This document shows, piece after piece, positions 38,450-48,928 of a stretch of DNA of 64,000 bases. The stretch is from Beijerinckiaceae bacterium (GTDB lineage Bacteria > Pseudomonadota > Alphaproteobacteria > Rhizobiales > Beijerinckiaceae), in contig CANGBC010000001.1 of NCBI GenBank assembly GCA_947452005.1, positions 248,001 to 312,000 of the forward strand, read 5' to 3'. The position numbers and the translations under genes are program-made. Numbering within the stretch: the first letter of the stretch is position 1; each line of letters opens with the position of its first letter. The notes below the pieces were generated by a model. It had not been told where the DNA came from. It ran no database searches and was given only the letters and a program-made list of their open reading frames with translations.

Positions 38450-40261
38450 TCAGCCTTCAAGCTCCTCGCGCAGCATTTCGAGCTCGAGCCATTCCTGTTC
38501 CCAGATGGCGATCTTCTTTTCGGCCTCTGCCAAGAGGGCCGAGGTTTTGTCGAAGGTGACGCGATCATTTGCAAAAAGCGCGGGTTCGGCCAGCTTCACC
38601 TGCAACAGGTCGCGCTTCTGCTGCATTTCGGCGATCCGGCCGGGCAGGGTTTCCAGCGCATGTTTGTGCTTGAAAGACAGTTTCTCTTTTTTCGCACCAC
38701 TCGTGCCGCGATTTTGCTGCCCGGAATTTTTGGCTTTCTGGGCCGGGGCAGCTGCGGGTGCGCTCACGCCTTGTCCGCGCTGTGTCACCATGTCGGAATA
38801 GCCACCGGCATATTCAATCCACTTGCCGTCACCTTCCGCCACGATCACGGATGTCGCTACGCGGTCGAGAAAATCACGATCATGGCTGACGACAATCACC
38901 GTGCCTTTGTAGTCGGTGATCATCTCTTGCAGCAGATCAAGTGTTTCGAGATCGAGATCATTGGTGGGCTCATCGAGCACCAGAAAATTCGACGGCAAGG
39001 ACATGGCGCGTGCCAACATCAGGCGACCACGCTCACCACCAGACAGGCGCGAGATGGGCGTGCGTGCTTGTTCAGGCGCGAAGAGAAAGTCCTTCATATA
39101 GCCAATAACATGCTTCTTCTCGCCATTGATCTCGACGTAATCGCCACCGCTATTGGTCAGCGCATCTTTCAGCGTCCAATCCTCTTTGAGCGTTTTGCGG
39201 CTTTGATCGAGCGTCGCCATTTCGAGATTGGCACCGAGGCGAATCGTGCCGCTATCGGGTTCCAGAACGCCGGTCATCAGATTGAGCAAAGTGGTTTTGC
39301 CCGCGCCATTCTGGCCGACAATGCCGAGCCGGTCGCCACGCAGAAGGCGCAGCGAAAAATCTTTCACAATGGCGCGCTCGCCATAGTTTTTGGAAATGCT
39401 CTCAGCCTCCAGCACCAGCTTTCCTGAGGTGCGGCCTTCGCTAACGGTGATCTTTACATCGCCCACAGACTTGCGCGCATCGCGGCGCTCGGAGCGCAGA
39501 TCAGACAGGCGCGCCATGCGGCCCATATTGCGCTTGCGCCGGGCGCTCACGCCATGGCGCACCCAATGTTCTTCATTGACGATGAGCCGGTCGAGCTTGT
39601 GGCGCTGGATTTCTTCTTCTTCCAGAAGTTTGTCGCGCCATGCCTCAAATTCGCCAAAGCCGCGGTCGAGTTTCTTGGTGCGCCCGCGATCCAGCCAGAC
39701 GGTCGTGCGCGACAGATTTTGCAGAAAGCGCCGATCATGGCTGATGAGAACCAGCGCCGAGCGCAACGAGGCCAGTTCGGCTTCCAGCCATTCAATGGCA
39801 GGCAGATCGAGATGGTTGGTCGGCTCGTCCAGAAAAATCAGGTCAGGCTCGGGCGCGAGCACGCGGGCCAGCGCCGCGCGCCTCGCCTCGCCTCCCGACA
39901 GATGGGCGGGGTCTTCCTCGCCTGTGAGGCCCAGCTCATTGAGCAGATATTGGCAGCGATAAGGCTCGTCGCCCGGCCCAAGGCCCGCTTCCACATAGGC
40001 CAGCACGGTCGCAAAGCCCGACAGGTCGGGTTCTTGGGGCAGGTAGCGCACTGTGGCGTCGGGCTGGAAAAACCGTGTCCCACCATCCTTTTCGATCAGC
40101 CCGGCAGCAATTTTGAGCAAAGTCGACTTGCCCGAGCCATTGCGACCGACCAGGCAGGTGCGTTCGCCATGGCTGACCGACAGCTCCGCCCCCTCCAAAA
40201 GCGGCTTGCCGCCAATGGTGAGAGTAATGTCCTGCAGCAGGAGAATGGGAGGAGGGGCCAT
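38450..40261 (-). CDS. ABC-F family ATP-binding protein (Uup-like)
   Basis: A 603-residue soluble protein with two ABC ATPase domains. The first has Walker A GRNGSGKSTLL and signature LSGGEARRAAL; the second has GQNGAGKTTLL and LSGGERGRLML, with Walker B FLVLDEPTNDLD. A coiled coil of about 80 residues ends the protein (QQKRDLLQVKLAEPALF), as in Uup. ABC-F proteins act on the ribosome to relieve stalls or on branched DNA. No membrane segment. Confidence 0.92.
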   Translation of the reverse strand: MAPPPILLLQDITLTIGGKPLLEGAELSVSHGERTCLVGRNGSGKSTLLKIAAGLIEKDGGTRFFQPDATVRYLPQEPDLSGFATVLAYVEAGLGPGDEPYRCQYLLNELGLTGEEDPAHLSGGEARRAALARVLAPEPDLIFLDEPTNHLDLPAIEWLEAELASLRSALVLISHDRRFLQNLSRTTVWLDRGRTKKLDRGFGEFEAWRDKLLEEEEIQRHKLDRLIVNEEHWVRHGVSARRKRNMGRMARLSDLRSERRDARKSVGDVKITVSEGRTSGKLVLEAESISKNYGERAIVKDFSLRLLRGDRLGIVGQNGAGKTTLLNLMTGVLEPDSGTIRLGANLEMATLDQSRKTLKEDWTLKDALTNSGGDYVEINGEKKHVIGYMKDFLFAPEQARTPISRLSGGERGRLMLARAMSLPSNFLVLDEPTNDLDLETLDLLQEMITDYKGTVIVVSHDRDFLDRVATSVIVAEGDGKWIEYAGGYSDMVTQRGQGVSAPAAAPAQKAKNSGQQNRGTSGAKKEKLSFKHKHALETLPGRIAEMQQKRDLLQVKLAEPALFANDRVTFDKTSALLAEAEKKIAIWEQEWLELEMLREELEG

Positions 40262-40403
40262 GAAATTCGGGTTCCGGGGAGGAAGAGCGGGTTACGCGGC
40301 CATTCCATACAGGAGGCGGCGACCAGAGGCCACCGCTTGGCGTTAACGCTGGGTCCACAAGATTGCGTCATGGTGGCGCGATTGCCCCAGAACAACGGAT
40401 GAG

Positions 40404-42062
40404 ATGATGGCAAACAAGCAGGTGATGGCGGCGCTGGCCGCGCTTGAGGCGCATCGCGTCGACATGGGCCACCAGAGGGTCGCTGATCTTTTTGGCGCCG
40501 ATCCCGGCCGCTTTGGGCGCTTGAGCCTGCGGCTTGGCGATCTCCTGTTCGATTATTCCAAGCATCGGCTGAATGACGCCACTTTGGCGCATCTGATCAC
40601 ATTGGCGCGCGCTGCAGGGCTCGAAGAAAAGCGCGACGCGCTGTTTTCGGGTGCGCGTGTCAACAACACGGAAGGCCGCCCCGCGCTGCATATGGCCTTG
40701 CGTAATTTCTCCGGCAAAAGCGTGCGTGTTGATGGGCGTGATGTCATGCCCGACATTTCCGCGATGCGCGAAAAGCTCTACGCCTTTGCCAGCGCTGTGC
40801 ATACAGGCGAATTGCGTGGCTCGACGGGTAAGCCGTTCACCGATGTTGTGAATATTGGCATTGGTGGTTCGGATCTTGGTCCTGCGATGGCTGCGCGCGC
40901 CTTGTCACCGTTCGTCAAGAAAGGTCTCACCACGCATTTCGTGTCGAATGTGGATGGCGCTGATTTGTCGGACACGCTCGAAAAACTCGATCTCTCCACA
41001 ACGCTATTTATCATCGCGTCAAAGACCTTCACGACGCAAGAAACCATGACCAATGCGCAAAGCGCACGCGCACGCGTGGCCGCAGCTTTGGGCGAGGCAG
41101 CGGTGGGCGATCATTTTGCGGCCGTCTCCACCAAACTGGATCTGGTCGAAAAATTTGGCATTCGCGCGGAGCGTGTTTTCGGCTTTTGGGATTGGGTGGG
41201 CGGGCGTTATTCGCTCTGGTCGTCCATTGGTCTCGCCCTTGTCATTGCGATTGGGCCAGAACATTTCGATGATTTTCTGCGCGGTGGCCACGAGGTCGAT
41301 GATCATTTCTGCTATGCGCCGCTGCAGGAAAACATCCCGGTGTTGATGGGCCTGATCGGCATCTGGTATCGCAATGTCTGGGGTTTCGGCTCACATGCTG
41401 TCATTCCCTACGATCAGCGTTTGGGCCGTTTTCCTGCCTATTTGCAGCAGCTCGATATGGAATCGAATGGCAAATCGGTGACGCGCGATGGTGCGCCTGT
41501 ATCATTGGCCACAGCACCTGTGATCTGGGGCGAGCCTGGCACCAATGGCCAGCACGCCTTCTTCCAGATGTTGCATCAGGGCAGCGATGTGATCCCGGTT
41601 GATTTCCTGCTTGCGGCAGAGCCCATTGCCGCCGACGCGCATCACCATGATTTGCTGGTCGCCAATTGCTTGGCGCAATCAGAAGCCTTGATGCGTGGGC
41701 GTTCGCTCAATGAGGTTGAAACCATCTTGCGCAAGCAAGGTCTGTCGCAAGATGCGATTGCAGCACTTGCGCCACACAAAGTGTTTGCCGGCAATCGTCC
41801 CTCGAGCCTGTTTCTCTATCACCGGCTTGATCCGCGCATGCTGGGTCGTCTTGTGGCCCTTTATGAACATAAAGTGTTCGTGCAGTCCGCGATCTGGGGC
41901 ATCAACGCTTTTGATCAATGGGGCGTGGAGCTTGGCAAAGAGCTTTGCAATCGTCTGGCGCCCATCGTTGCCGATGACAAGGCCACCACATCCGGTCTGG
42001 ATGGCAGCACCGCTGGCCTGATTGAATACAGGCGAGCTTTGAGCTCGTCATTGCGAGCGTAA
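40404..42062 (+). CDS. pgi: Glucose-6-phosphate isomerase
   Basis: Interconverts glucose 6-phosphate and fructose 6-phosphate. At 552 residues it has the usual length. The family signature GFWDWVGGRYSLWSSIGLA and the N-terminal NIGIGGSDLGPAM are present, as is the catalytic Glu segment GTNGQHAFFQMLHQG. Two ATG codons in tandem (40404, 40407) can start it. The last codons (SSLRA) and the stop lie inside a dispersed repeat. Confidence 0.97.
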   Translation: MMANKQVMAALAALEAHRVDMGHQRVADLFGADPGRFGRLSLRLGDLLFDYSKHRLNDATLAHLITLARAAGLEEKRDALFSGARVNNTEGRPALHMALRNFSGKSVRVDGRDVMPDISAMREKLYAFASAVHTGELRGSTGKPFTDVVNIGIGGSDLGPAMAARALSPFVKKGLTTHFVSNVDGADLSDTLEKLDLSTTLFIIASKTFTTQETMTNAQSARARVAAALGEAAVGDHFAAVSTKLDLVEKFGIRAERVFGFWDWVGGRYSLWSSIGLALVIAIGPEHFDDFLRGGHEVDDHFCYAPLQENIPVLMGLIGIWYRNVWGFGSHAVIPYDQRLGRFPAYLQQLDMESNGKSVTRDGAPVSLATAPVIWGEPGTNGQHAFFQMLHQGSDVIPVDFLLAAEPIAADAHHHDLLVANCLAQSEALMRGRSLNEVETILRKQGLSQDAIAALAPHKVFAGNRPSSLFLYHRLDPRMLGRLVALYEHKVFVQSAIWGINAFDQWGVELGKELCNRLAPIVADDKATTSGLDGSTAGLIEYRRALSSSLRA

Positions 42063-42077
42063 GCGAAGCAATCCAGA
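42046..42077. repeat. Dispersed palindromic repeat, copy 1 (overlaps the end of pgi)
   Basis: The core reads CGTCATTGCGAG, a variable centre, then GCGAAGCAATCCAG. Copies also occur at 48889-48923 and 50348-50377, in the opposite orientation. The core arms are imperfect inverted repeats (ATTGC...GCAAT). Similar sequences are known as REP-like elements in Rhizobiales. Here it reaches into the coding end of pgi. Confidence 0.8.
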
Positions 42078-42084
42078 AGAGTTT

Positions 42085-42411
42085 TTACTCGTCTTCGCCA
42101 AACCGGTTGGCGACAAGCGCATCAAGCGCATCGATGCAGTCTTGGGCCTGTGCGCCACGGGCGCAGACGCTGATGGTTGTGCCGATGCCTGCACCCAATG
42201 TCAGAATGCCCATGATCGACAGGCCGCCGACACTTTCGCCACAGCGCGTGACCGTCACTTCAGCGTCGAATTGTTCGACGCATTGAACAAATTTTGCGGT
42301 CGCACGCGCGTGCAGACCTTTTCTGTTGATGATCGCCATTTCGCGGGCAATGCCGTCGGTGCAGGCGGGCGCAGGAGGGCAAGGCTGCCCCTCGTCGGTC
42401 GTATTGGTCAT
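42085..42411 (-). CDS. HPr family phosphocarrier protein
   Basis: A 108-residue phosphocarrier. The phospho-histidine is His34 in KGLHARATAKF and the HprK target serine is Ser65 in GGLSIMGILT. A 24-residue N-terminal extension precedes the domain; an internal start at MAIINRKG is possible. The ATG overlaps the EIIA stop by four bases. With HprK and EIIA nearby, it most likely serves a regulatory (nitrogen-type) phosphotransferase system instead of sugar uptake. Confidence 0.94.
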   Translation of the reverse strand: MTNTTDEGQPCPPAPACTDGIAREMAIINRKGLHARATAKFVQCVEQFDAEVTVTRCGESVGGLSIMGILTLGAGIGTTISVCARGAQAQDCIDALDALVANRFGEDE

Positions 42412-42809
42412 TTCCCGTTCAAAATCCGGCTGGCCACAGAAATATATTTGCGGCCCGCATCCTGCGCCTGAATGACGGCTTGCTCAAGGCTTGCCTCTTC
42501 GCGCACCGAGGCAAGTTTGATCAGCATGGGCAGATTAATGCCCGCGACCACGTCCACCGACGGGCCTTCCATGACCGAAATGGCAAGATTGGAGGGCGTG
42601 CCGCCGAACATGTCGGTCAGCACAACAACGCCGCCGCCGGTGTCGACATGATGCACAGCCGCCATAATATCTTTGCGGCGTTGCTCCATATCGTCTTCCG
42701 GACCGATGGTAATTGTCTCGATCTGCTTCTGCGGACCGACGACATGCTCCAAAGCCGCGCGAAACTCGGTCGCGAGATGGCCGTGGGTCACCAGGACCAT
42801 GCCGATCAT
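42408..42809 (-). CDS. PTS EIIA component, mannose family (ManX-like)
   Basis: A 133-residue EIIA domain. The phosphorylated histidine is His9 in VLVTHGHLATE, and the segment VVVLTDMFGGTPSN is a family signature. No EIIB, C or D components are present. In Rhizobiales such lone EIIA proteins act in regulation. The ATG at 42809 is used because a GTG at 42818 is too close to the AGGAAG site. Confidence 0.93.
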   Translation of the reverse strand: MIGMVLVTHGHLATEFRAALEHVVGPQKQIETITIGPEDDMEQRRKDIMAAVHHVDTGGGVVVLTDMFGGTPSNLAISVMEGPSVDVVAGINLPMLIKLASVREEASLEQAVIQAQDAGRKYISVASRILNGK

Positions 42810-42948
42810 CAGGTTCACACTTCCTGCAGAATGACGCCACGAGAGGTCGGACCAAGACTTGTCATGTTAAGCCCTGACCGAGGGACGCCATTTTGTGCGT
42901 TGCGAACGAATTGGCAAGCAAAATGAGCAGGTCAAACGCAGTGCAGGG

Positions 42949-43383
42949 TTAAATTTTCGCGAGGAGTGCTTGGGTTGCCGCTTTCAGAGGGGCCCCGGCG
43001 GGGATCTCGAAATGGCCAAGCTCAACGCCCTGGATCGTGATTCGGCCCATTTGCGGGGCCGCACTCTGCGTTTCGGGGAGAAGATCGATGACATGGGTCA
43101 GTTTCACCGCAGATTGGTGCGGAAGGCTCAAAATGCCAATCCCGCGTTTTTCAATCTGGCCGGCAATCACCGGATGGGGCGCGGCAATGAGCTGGCCCGC
43201 GTTCAGCGTGAGGCCCACCCGATCATCGGCCACCAAGCGGGCAAAGCGTCCTTGGGCTTGGGCTTGCTCCAGCAGCGCCAGCGTCAGGCTCGATTTGCCG
43301 CTGCCCGATGCGCCGCGGATCAACAGGCCCGCGTCGCCCACAATGAGGGCGCAACCATGGATGGTGGGAAAAGGCGCCCTCAT
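42949..43383 (-). CDS. hprK: HPr kinase/phosphorylase (short alphaproteobacterial form)
   Basis: A 144-residue kinase domain only, without the N-terminal domain of Gram-positive HprK. The Walker A motif GASGSGKS lies at residues 24-31 and IEKRGIGIL is the conserved HprK segment. It phosphorylates HPr on Ser65. Its ATG overlaps the chvG stop by four bases, tying HPr phosphorylation to the ChvG-ChvI envelope stress system. Confidence 0.94.
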   Translation of the reverse strand: MRAPFPTIHGCALIVGDAGLLIRGASGSGKSSLTLALLEQAQAQGRFARLVADDRVGLTLNAGQLIAAPHPVIAGQIEKRGIGILSLPHQSAVKLTHVIDLLPETQSAAPQMGRITIQGVELGHFEIPAGAPLKAATQALLAKI

Positions 43384-45185
43384 TTGGCGGCTGGCAGCCA
43401 GACGACAAATCGGGCACCCAGAATTTCGCCAAGCGGGCCTGTGCGGTTTTGCGCGCTGATCGTGCCGCCATGGCCTTCGGCAATCTGGCGTGAGATCGAC
43501 AGGCCAAGTCCGCTGTTCTGGCCAAACCCCTGATTGGGACGGTCGGTGTAGAAGCGCTCAAAAATGCGCTCCATCGCATGTTCGGGAATGCCCGGGCCAT
43601 CATCATCGACGATGATTTCAACGCCCTCTTGCCATTGACCATTGCGCGCCAGCGCGCGTGCACGGCGCAGCGCAATGCGCACATTGCCGCCAGCCTCCGA
43701 AAAGGAGCGCGCATTTTCCACCAGATTGGTGACGATCTGACCAAGGCGGGAATCATGCCCGAGCACAAAGTAGTCGCTTCCCTGTCGCGCGGGCTCGGGT
43801 GGCGCAATGTCGAGCGAGACGCTCACGCCATCATTATTTTTCGCTTGGTTGGCGAAGTCCTGAATGGCGGTGAGCAGTTTGACGAGATCCAGCGGCTCAT
43901 AATCCGCGCGCGCCAATTCGGCATCCAGGCGTGAGGCATCGGAAATATCGCTGATCAGGCGATCAAGGCGTTTGACATCATGCTGGATGACATCCAGCAA
44001 ACGCGCTTTCGATTCTTCTGTCTTGGCGCGCGGCAAGGTTTCGACCGCGCTGCGCAAAGAGGTCAGTGGATTTTTCAATTCATGCGCGACATCGGCCGCA
44101 AAACTTTCAATCGCTTCGATGCGATTATAAAGCGCCTTGGTCATGTCACGCAGCGCGCCTGACAAATGGCCGATTTCATCGGCACGGTCGGTGAAGTCAG
44201 GAATTTCCTGACGCGATTTGATGCCACGGCGCACGCGATCAGCCGCTTCCGCCAGACGCCGCATGGGGCCGGCAATCGTGCCCGCCAGAAAAATGGACAG
44301 CAGGAACATCACGCCAGCTGACACAAGAAAGACGCGGAAAATGGCCCAGCGTTCGGAGGCGATGATTTTGTCGATGTCGCCACCTTGCGTGGACAAAAGC
44401 AAAGCGCCGCGCACCGCGCGGAATCGTTGCACCGGCACAGCCACTGATACGATGGTCTCGCCGCGCGCATTCACACGCACAATGGATGTCGCCGTGCCAG
44501 TTAATGCATGCTCGACTTCCGGATAGGCGCGCCCGTTGGCGGCGCCAATATCCTCATACAGCGGCAATTCGCTGGAGGAGAACCAGCGCTTTGCTTGTGT
44601 CCACCAACGCTCGGCAAAAGTGGCCGGCTTGTCGTCTTGGCCAACAGCTGGCAGATCAAAGCGCAAAATATTGGAGCGCGCGGTCAGCGAGCGCGAGTCG
44701 ATCAGCAAATAGCCGTCGCGGTCATAAATGCGTGCGCGCGTGCGGGTGGGCGAGACAAGACGGCGCAATACAGGGCCAATGCGCTCAGGATTGATCGAGA
44801 ATTCGAGACCGCCATCCTCATCGCGATAGCCATAGGATTGGCCGGGTGCCAGCTGCAGAAGTTTTTCCGGATCGACCGCCAGCGAATCTGTTTCAACCGT
44901 TGCGGAGGCAGCGACCGCGGCAGCAATGATCTCGCCTTGCGTCTGCAGACTTTGCACGCGCGCTTCAATGAGGCCTGCGCGAAACTGGTTGAGATAAAGG
45001 AAGCCCAGCAGCAGCGCGACAAGGCCACCGATGTTGAGCACCAGAATGCGCCGCGTCAGGGAAGATGAGAACCGAGTACCAATGGCGGAGAAAAACCGGC
45101 GCAAGCGCACGCGCCGCCGCTTCTGCGCGAGCTCTTCGCGCAGTTGCAGATTGTTGGCCTCATCTCGTTGCGCGTCGACGCTCAT
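43380..45185 (-). CDS. chvG: Sensor histidine kinase ChvG (BvrS/ExoS type)
   Basis: A 601-residue inner membrane kinase. One helix (about 49-65) precedes a periplasmic sensing domain of roughly 220 residues, a second helix lies near 285-308, then HAMP, and the phospho-acceptor is in FAADVAHELKNPLTSLRS. ATP-binding motifs are NLVENARSFS and GLGLSISRQIAEGHG. In Rhizobiales it senses acid and envelope stress and is held in check by ExoR. It forms a pair with chvI upstream, separated by a palindromic repeat. Confidence 0.95.
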   Translation of the reverse strand: MSVDAQRDEANNLQLREELAQKRRRVRLRRFFSAIGTRFSSSLTRRILVLNIGGLVALLLGFLYLNQFRAGLIEARVQSLQTQGEIIAAAVAASATVETDSLAVDPEKLLQLAPGQSYGYRDEDGGLEFSINPERIGPVLRRLVSPTRTRARIYDRDGYLLIDSRSLTARSNILRFDLPAVGQDDKPATFAERWWTQAKRWFSSSELPLYEDIGAANGRAYPEVEHALTGTATSIVRVNARGETIVSVAVPVQRFRAVRGALLLSTQGGDIDKIIASERWAIFRVFLVSAGVMFLLSIFLAGTIAGPMRRLAEAADRVRRGIKSRQEIPDFTDRADEIGHLSGALRDMTKALYNRIEAIESFAADVAHELKNPLTSLRSAVETLPRAKTEESKARLLDVIQHDVKRLDRLISDISDASRLDAELARADYEPLDLVKLLTAIQDFANQAKNNDGVSVSLDIAPPEPARQGSDYFVLGHDSRLGQIVTNLVENARSFSEAGGNVRIALRRARALARNGQWQEGVEIIVDDDGPGIPEHAMERIFERFYTDRPNQGFGQNSGLGLSISRQIAEGHGGTISAQNRTGPLGEILGARFVVWLPAAK

Positions 45186-45204
45186 GCTTGGATTTCATTT
45201 GCCT

Positions 45205-45360
45205 TTCTCCCTCTCCCTTGTGGGGAGGGCCGACTCGCTGCTTGAGCAACGAGCTGGGTGGGGGTCGCGTCATCTCTCCAAATATGCGCTTCATCAAGTG
45301 CAAGACCGGAAAGATCGCGCGACCCCCACCCCTAACCCCTCCCCACAAGGGGGAGGGGAA
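45205..45360. repeat. Palindromic repeat between chvI and chvG
   Basis: GC-rich element with two nested inverted arms. GGGTGGGGGTCGCG (45256-45269) matches in reverse 45318-45331, and the CTTGTGGGGAGGG block near 45217-45229 matches in reverse 45337-45349. Inside lies a small hairpin at about 45233-45252. It resembles large palindromic intergenic repeats known from rhizobial genomes. Here it lies inside a two-component operon. Confidence 0.8.
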
Positions 45361-45373
45361 TGCCAGATCGCTT

Positions 45374-46072
45374 TCAGGCTTCTTTGAAGCGATAGCCGAC
45401 ACCATAAAGCGTCTCGATCATTTCGAAATCGTCATCGACGACTTTGAATTTCTTTCGCAGCCGCTTGATGTGGCTGTCGATCGTACGGTCATCGACATAG
45501 ACCTGATCGTCATAGGCGGCATCCATCAGCGCATTGCGGCTCTTCACGACGCCCGGGCGCGTGGCAAGCGCTTGCAGGATGAGGAATTCCGTCACGGTCA
45601 GCGTGACGGGTTCATTCTTCCAGGTGCAGGTGTGGCGCTCGGGGTCCATTTTCAAAAGACCGCGCTCAAGGATCTTGGCTTCCGATTCCTTTTGCGCGGC
45701 GGCTTCTTTGGGATTGGCGCGGCGCAGGATCGCTTTGACGCGCTCGACCAGCAAGCGCTGCGAGAATGGTTTACGAATGAAATCATCCGCGCCCATTTTC
45801 AAGCCGAAGAGTTCGTCGATCTCTTCATCCTTGGAGGTCAGGAAGATCACCGGCAGATCGGATTTCTGGCGCAGCCGACGCAACAATTCCATTCCGTCCA
45901 TGCGCGGCATTTTAATGTCGAAAATAGCCAGATCGGGCGGATTGGTTTTCAATCCGTCGAGCGCGGTGGCACCATCCGTATAAGTCTGCACGCGGTACCC
46001 CTCGCCCTCAAGGGCGATGGAAACGGACGTAAGGATGTTGCGATCGTCGTCGACGAGAGCAATGGTGGGCAT
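45374..46072 (-). CDS. chvI: Response regulator ChvI
   Basis: A 232-residue OmpR-type regulator. The phospho-acceptor is Asp52 in [13 protein letters not shown], with Lys in [10 protein letters not shown]. The C-terminal winged helix shows [19 protein letters not shown]. It is activated by ChvG and controls envelope, exopolysaccharide and acid-response genes in the order. It heads the chvI-chvG-hprK run. Confidence 0.96.
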   Translation of the reverse strand: MPTIALVDDDRNILTSVSIALEGEGYRVQTYTDGATALDGLKTNPPDLAIFDIKMPRMDGMELLRRLRQKSDLPVIFLTSKDEEIDELFGLKMGADDFIRKPFSQRLLVERVKAILRRANPKEAAAQKESEAKILERGLLKMDPERHTCTWKNEPVTLTVTEFLILQALATRPGVVKSRNALMDAAYDDQVYVDDRTIDSHIKRLRKKFKVVDDDFEMIETLYGVGYRFKEA

Positions 46073-46217
46073 GGGTCTTCAACCTGACTGGGCCCGGAAG
46101 CGGGCCGATGCTGCGGTCGGTCTGGCCGCAAGGTCTAGAATCGGCACGTTTGCAGGCCAAAATGTGACGGCACTGCGGTAAAACTTGGCCGTTGCCGAAA
46201 GGTTCAGTCGCTCGCCC

Positions 46218-46246
46218 TTGGGCAGCAGCTCTTTGACCCTTTATAT
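46218..46246 (+). promoter_or_regulatory. Possible promoter of the HugZ-like gene
   Basis: TTGGGC (46218-46223) and TTATAT (46241-46246) with a 17-base spacer, about 50 bases before the ATG at 46296. By-eye match to the sigma-70 pattern only. Confidence 0.35.
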
Positions 46247-46295
46247 AGGCATGACCGCCTGAAATCACCCCCGAAGGCGTGCGGAGACGAAAGAG

Positions 46296-47054
46296 ATGAC
46301 CGAGACCCCCACCGACGCGCCGCGGAGCTTTGAATTGCCGCCCGGCTATGACGGCTTGGGTGAAGCTCGCCGCCTGCTGCGGACAATCCGGGCAGGCGCT
46401 TTGGCGACCTTGGACGCCGCAGGCAAGCCTTTCGCTTCCTTGGTCAATGTGGCCACCGCTTTTGATGGGGCGCCTCTGCTTCTCATGTCCGGCCTCTCTG
46501 CCCATACCCAATATTTGCTAAAAGACGGCCGGGCCTCGATCCTGCTGGCCCAGACGGGCAAGGGCGACCCGCTGGCCCATCCGCGCCTCACGGTCACAGG
46601 CGTTGCCCGCCAGCTTGAGGGCGGGGAGCGCCTGGCCGCGCGCACGCGCTTTCTGGCCCGCCACCCCAAATCCGCGCTTTATGCGGATTTTGGCGATTTC
46701 AGCTTCTGGCGGCTGGAGATCGACAAGGCCCATCTGAATGGCGGTTTTGCCAAGGCAGCCACCTATTCCGGCGCCGACCTTCTGCTCGACGTCACGGGCG
46801 CTCAGGCACTGGCTGAGGCTGAGGAGGGGGCCTTGGCCCATATGAATGAGGACCATGCCGAGGCGCTGGCCCTTTATGCCGAAAAGCTGTGCGGGGCGGC
46901 TCCTGGCCGCTGGCGGGCCTCGGGTATTGATCCTGAGGGGATGGATCTGGCCTTGGGGGATCAGACGGCGCGGCTGGTTTTCCCCAGCCTGATTCAGGGC
47001 GCCGATGCGTTGCGCAAGGTCTTGGTGGAGCTGTCTGGCAAGGCAAGGGCCTGA
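46296..47054 (+). CDS. HugZ-like pyridoxamine 5'-phosphate oxidase family protein with DUF2470
   Basis: A 252-residue protein: a split-barrel flavin/haem-binding domain (about 20-160) with AGALATLDAAGKPFASLVNV and a C-terminal DUF2470 domain marked by HMNEDHAEALALYAEK. The same layout is found in HugZ haem oxygenases, where a C-terminal His binds haem. Haem use here is inferred. Divergent from chvI. Confidence 0.9.
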   Translation: MTETPTDAPRSFELPPGYDGLGEARRLLRTIRAGALATLDAAGKPFASLVNVATAFDGAPLLLMSGLSAHTQYLLKDGRASILLAQTGKGDPLAHPRLTVTGVARQLEGGERLAARTRFLARHPKSALYADFGDFSFWRLEIDKAHLNGGFAKAATYSGADLLLDVTGAQALAEAEEGALAHMNEDHAEALALYAEKLCGAAPGRWRASGIDPEGMDLALGDQTARLVFPSLIQGADALRKVLVELSGKARA

Positions 47055-47218
47055 ACAGAGCCAGTATTGTGCAATGCAACCGAATTGAGCTTTGTGACGC
47101 CTTTGTGATCTGTGCCCTTGCCCTTCCGGCCGCCGGGGAATAAAGGGTCCGCTCATCTATTCATGGAAACCGCGACCCCTTGGCCACCCGGCCCGGCGCG
47201 GTGCATCTGGAGACGGCG

Positions 47219-48832
<1,614 letters not shown>

Positions 48833-48853
48833 GCAGCGCCTCTTTCTCGAAAT

Positions 48854-48886
48854 AAAAACGCCGCTCGAGAGAGCGGCGTTTTTTTT
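48854..48886. terminator. Terminator after pckA
   Basis: Ten-base-pair stem, 48857-48866 with 48871-48880, GAGA loop, T-run of eight bases. The A-run on the left allows it to work also for transcripts from the minus strand. Confidence 0.92.
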
Positions 48887-48888
48887 CG

Positions 48889-48923
48889 TGATTGCTTCGT
48901 CGCTGACGCTCCTCGCAATGACG
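48889..48923. repeat. Dispersed palindromic repeat, copy 2
   Basis: Reads TGATTGCTTCGTCGC...CTCGCAATGACGG on the plus strand, the reverse of copy 1 with a three- to five-base longer centre. It sits between the pckA terminator and the stop of the nhaD gene. Confidence 0.85.
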
Positions 48924-48928
48924 GCGCG

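Noticed and set aside
38435-39427. Open frame of 330 codons on the plus strand across the ABC-F gene
   Set aside because: Antisense shadow; the ABC-F protein has two complete ATPase domains here.
45065-46087. Open frame of 340 codons on the plus strand across chvG, the repeat and chvI
   Set aside because: It runs through an intergenic palindrome and is antisense to two clear genes.
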